Below, in pieces: positions 63,808 to 64,000 of a DNA stretch of 64,000 bases. Position 1 is the stretch's first letter, and the number at the start of each line of letters is the position of its first letter. The notes beneath the pieces were generated by a model, which saw only the letters and a program-made list of their open reading frames with translations, was not told where the DNA came from and ran no database searches. A program made the position numbers and the translations under genes. The DNA comes from CAMDHY01 sp046156265 (GTDB lineage Bacteria > Pseudomonadota > Alphaproteobacteria > Rhizobiales > Segnochrobactraceae): NCBI RefSeq assembly GCF_046156265.1, contig NZ_JAWDIR010000022.1, forward strand, positions 1 through 64,000, written 5' to 3'.

Positions 63808-64000
63808 TCAGTCCTTCGGACGCGAAGCCTTCTCGTCGAGGCCGGTGACGGCCGTGCGCCGTTCCAGTTCGGCATAGACGTCGGCGAGGGGGACGCCCGT
63901 CGCATGCAGCAGAACGACGAGATGATAGAGAACATCGGCGGCTTCGCCGCGCAAGTCGTCCGTTCGGCCGAGCGCGCCGGCGAGCGCGGCCTCCACCGCC
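63808..64000 (-). CDS. hisE: Phosphoribosyl-ATP pyrophosphatase, 3' part
   Basis: The last 64 or so codons of hisE are inside the window; the gene continues past its right end. GEAADVLYHLVVLLHATGVPLADVYAELERR is the C-terminal helix block of HisE, whose Glu and Asp bind magnesium in hydrolysing phosphoribosyl-ATP in histidine synthesis. The true start is not visible. Confidence 0.92.
   Translation of the reverse strand, partial: AVEAALAGALGRTDDLRGEAADVLYHLVVLLHATGVPLADVYAELERRTAVTGLDEKASRPKD

Overview
The window comes from the chromosome of a high-GC alphaproteobacterium, most likely order Hyphomicrobiales (Rhizobiales). The evidence is the GC-rich coding bias, the purL-bolA-grxD and pyrF/coaA/hisE housekeeping neighbourhood, a BigR-type sulfide regulator, an RHA-type histidine phosphatase and the types of extragenic palindromic repeats. 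I cannot name the genus from sequence alone.

Positions 1-10,886 are the right part of an integrative element inserted in the 3' end of a tRNA-Asn(GTT) gene. From the attachment site inwards, one leftward gene array holds a tyrosine integrase, a small basic protein, an AlpA/excisionase-like regulator, an unknown protein, a 1,286-residue primase-helicase, an HGG zinc-knuckle protein and a small protein. It ends at a cluster of four 17-bp iteron-like repeats that may be a replication origin. Beyond these lie a small secreted protein, a serine recombinase, an unknown gene and a terminase-small-subunit-like gene. Integrase, AlpA, primase, candidate origin and TerS, with no virion gene visible, resemble a phage satellite (PICI-like), but the left end is outside the window.

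Positions 11-17.4 kb hold a secreted protein and a leftward sulfide/persulfide detoxification operon: a YgaP-like membrane protein, a persulfide dioxygenase, a DUF442-sulfide:quinone reductase fusion, a SulP transporter and the thiol-switch repressor BigR/SqrR. A candidate operator lies inside the operon promoter. Positions 17.6-24.2 kb carry mixed genes: a MORN-like protein, a DUF374 acyltransferase, cold-shock protein, SRAP/YedK, nitrilase, a histidine phosphatase and a NarL-type two-component pair. Positions 24.5-31.0 kb are a tightly overlapping MoxR-DUF58-Bat operon, followed by ferredoxin-NADP reductase.

Positions 33-40.3 kb hold a leftward cluster: a three-domain molybdenum hydroxylase in two genes, a 6-hydroxynicotinate-reductase-like Fe-S enzyme, UPF0280 and DUF1185. 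It looks like N-heterocycle metabolism of unknown substrate. The UPF0280 gene carries an in-frame copy of a palindromic intergenic repeat. Positions 40.7-51.5 kb form a divergent uronate regulon: a GntR regulator, uxaC, a TRAP transporter and a fructuronate/mannonate dehydrogenase one way; kdgK, kduI, kduD, kdgF and a second GntR the other way. Together these import and degrade uronates, including unsaturated uronates from pectin-like or glycosaminoglycan polymers.

Positions 51.7-64 kb are mostly core genes: cold-shock protein, phosphoglycerate-mutase family, fabI, a secreted trypsin-like protease, a large MscS channel, purL, bolA, a small unknown gene, grxD, an Rrf2 regulator, cytochrome c, pyrF, coaA and the 3' end of hisE.
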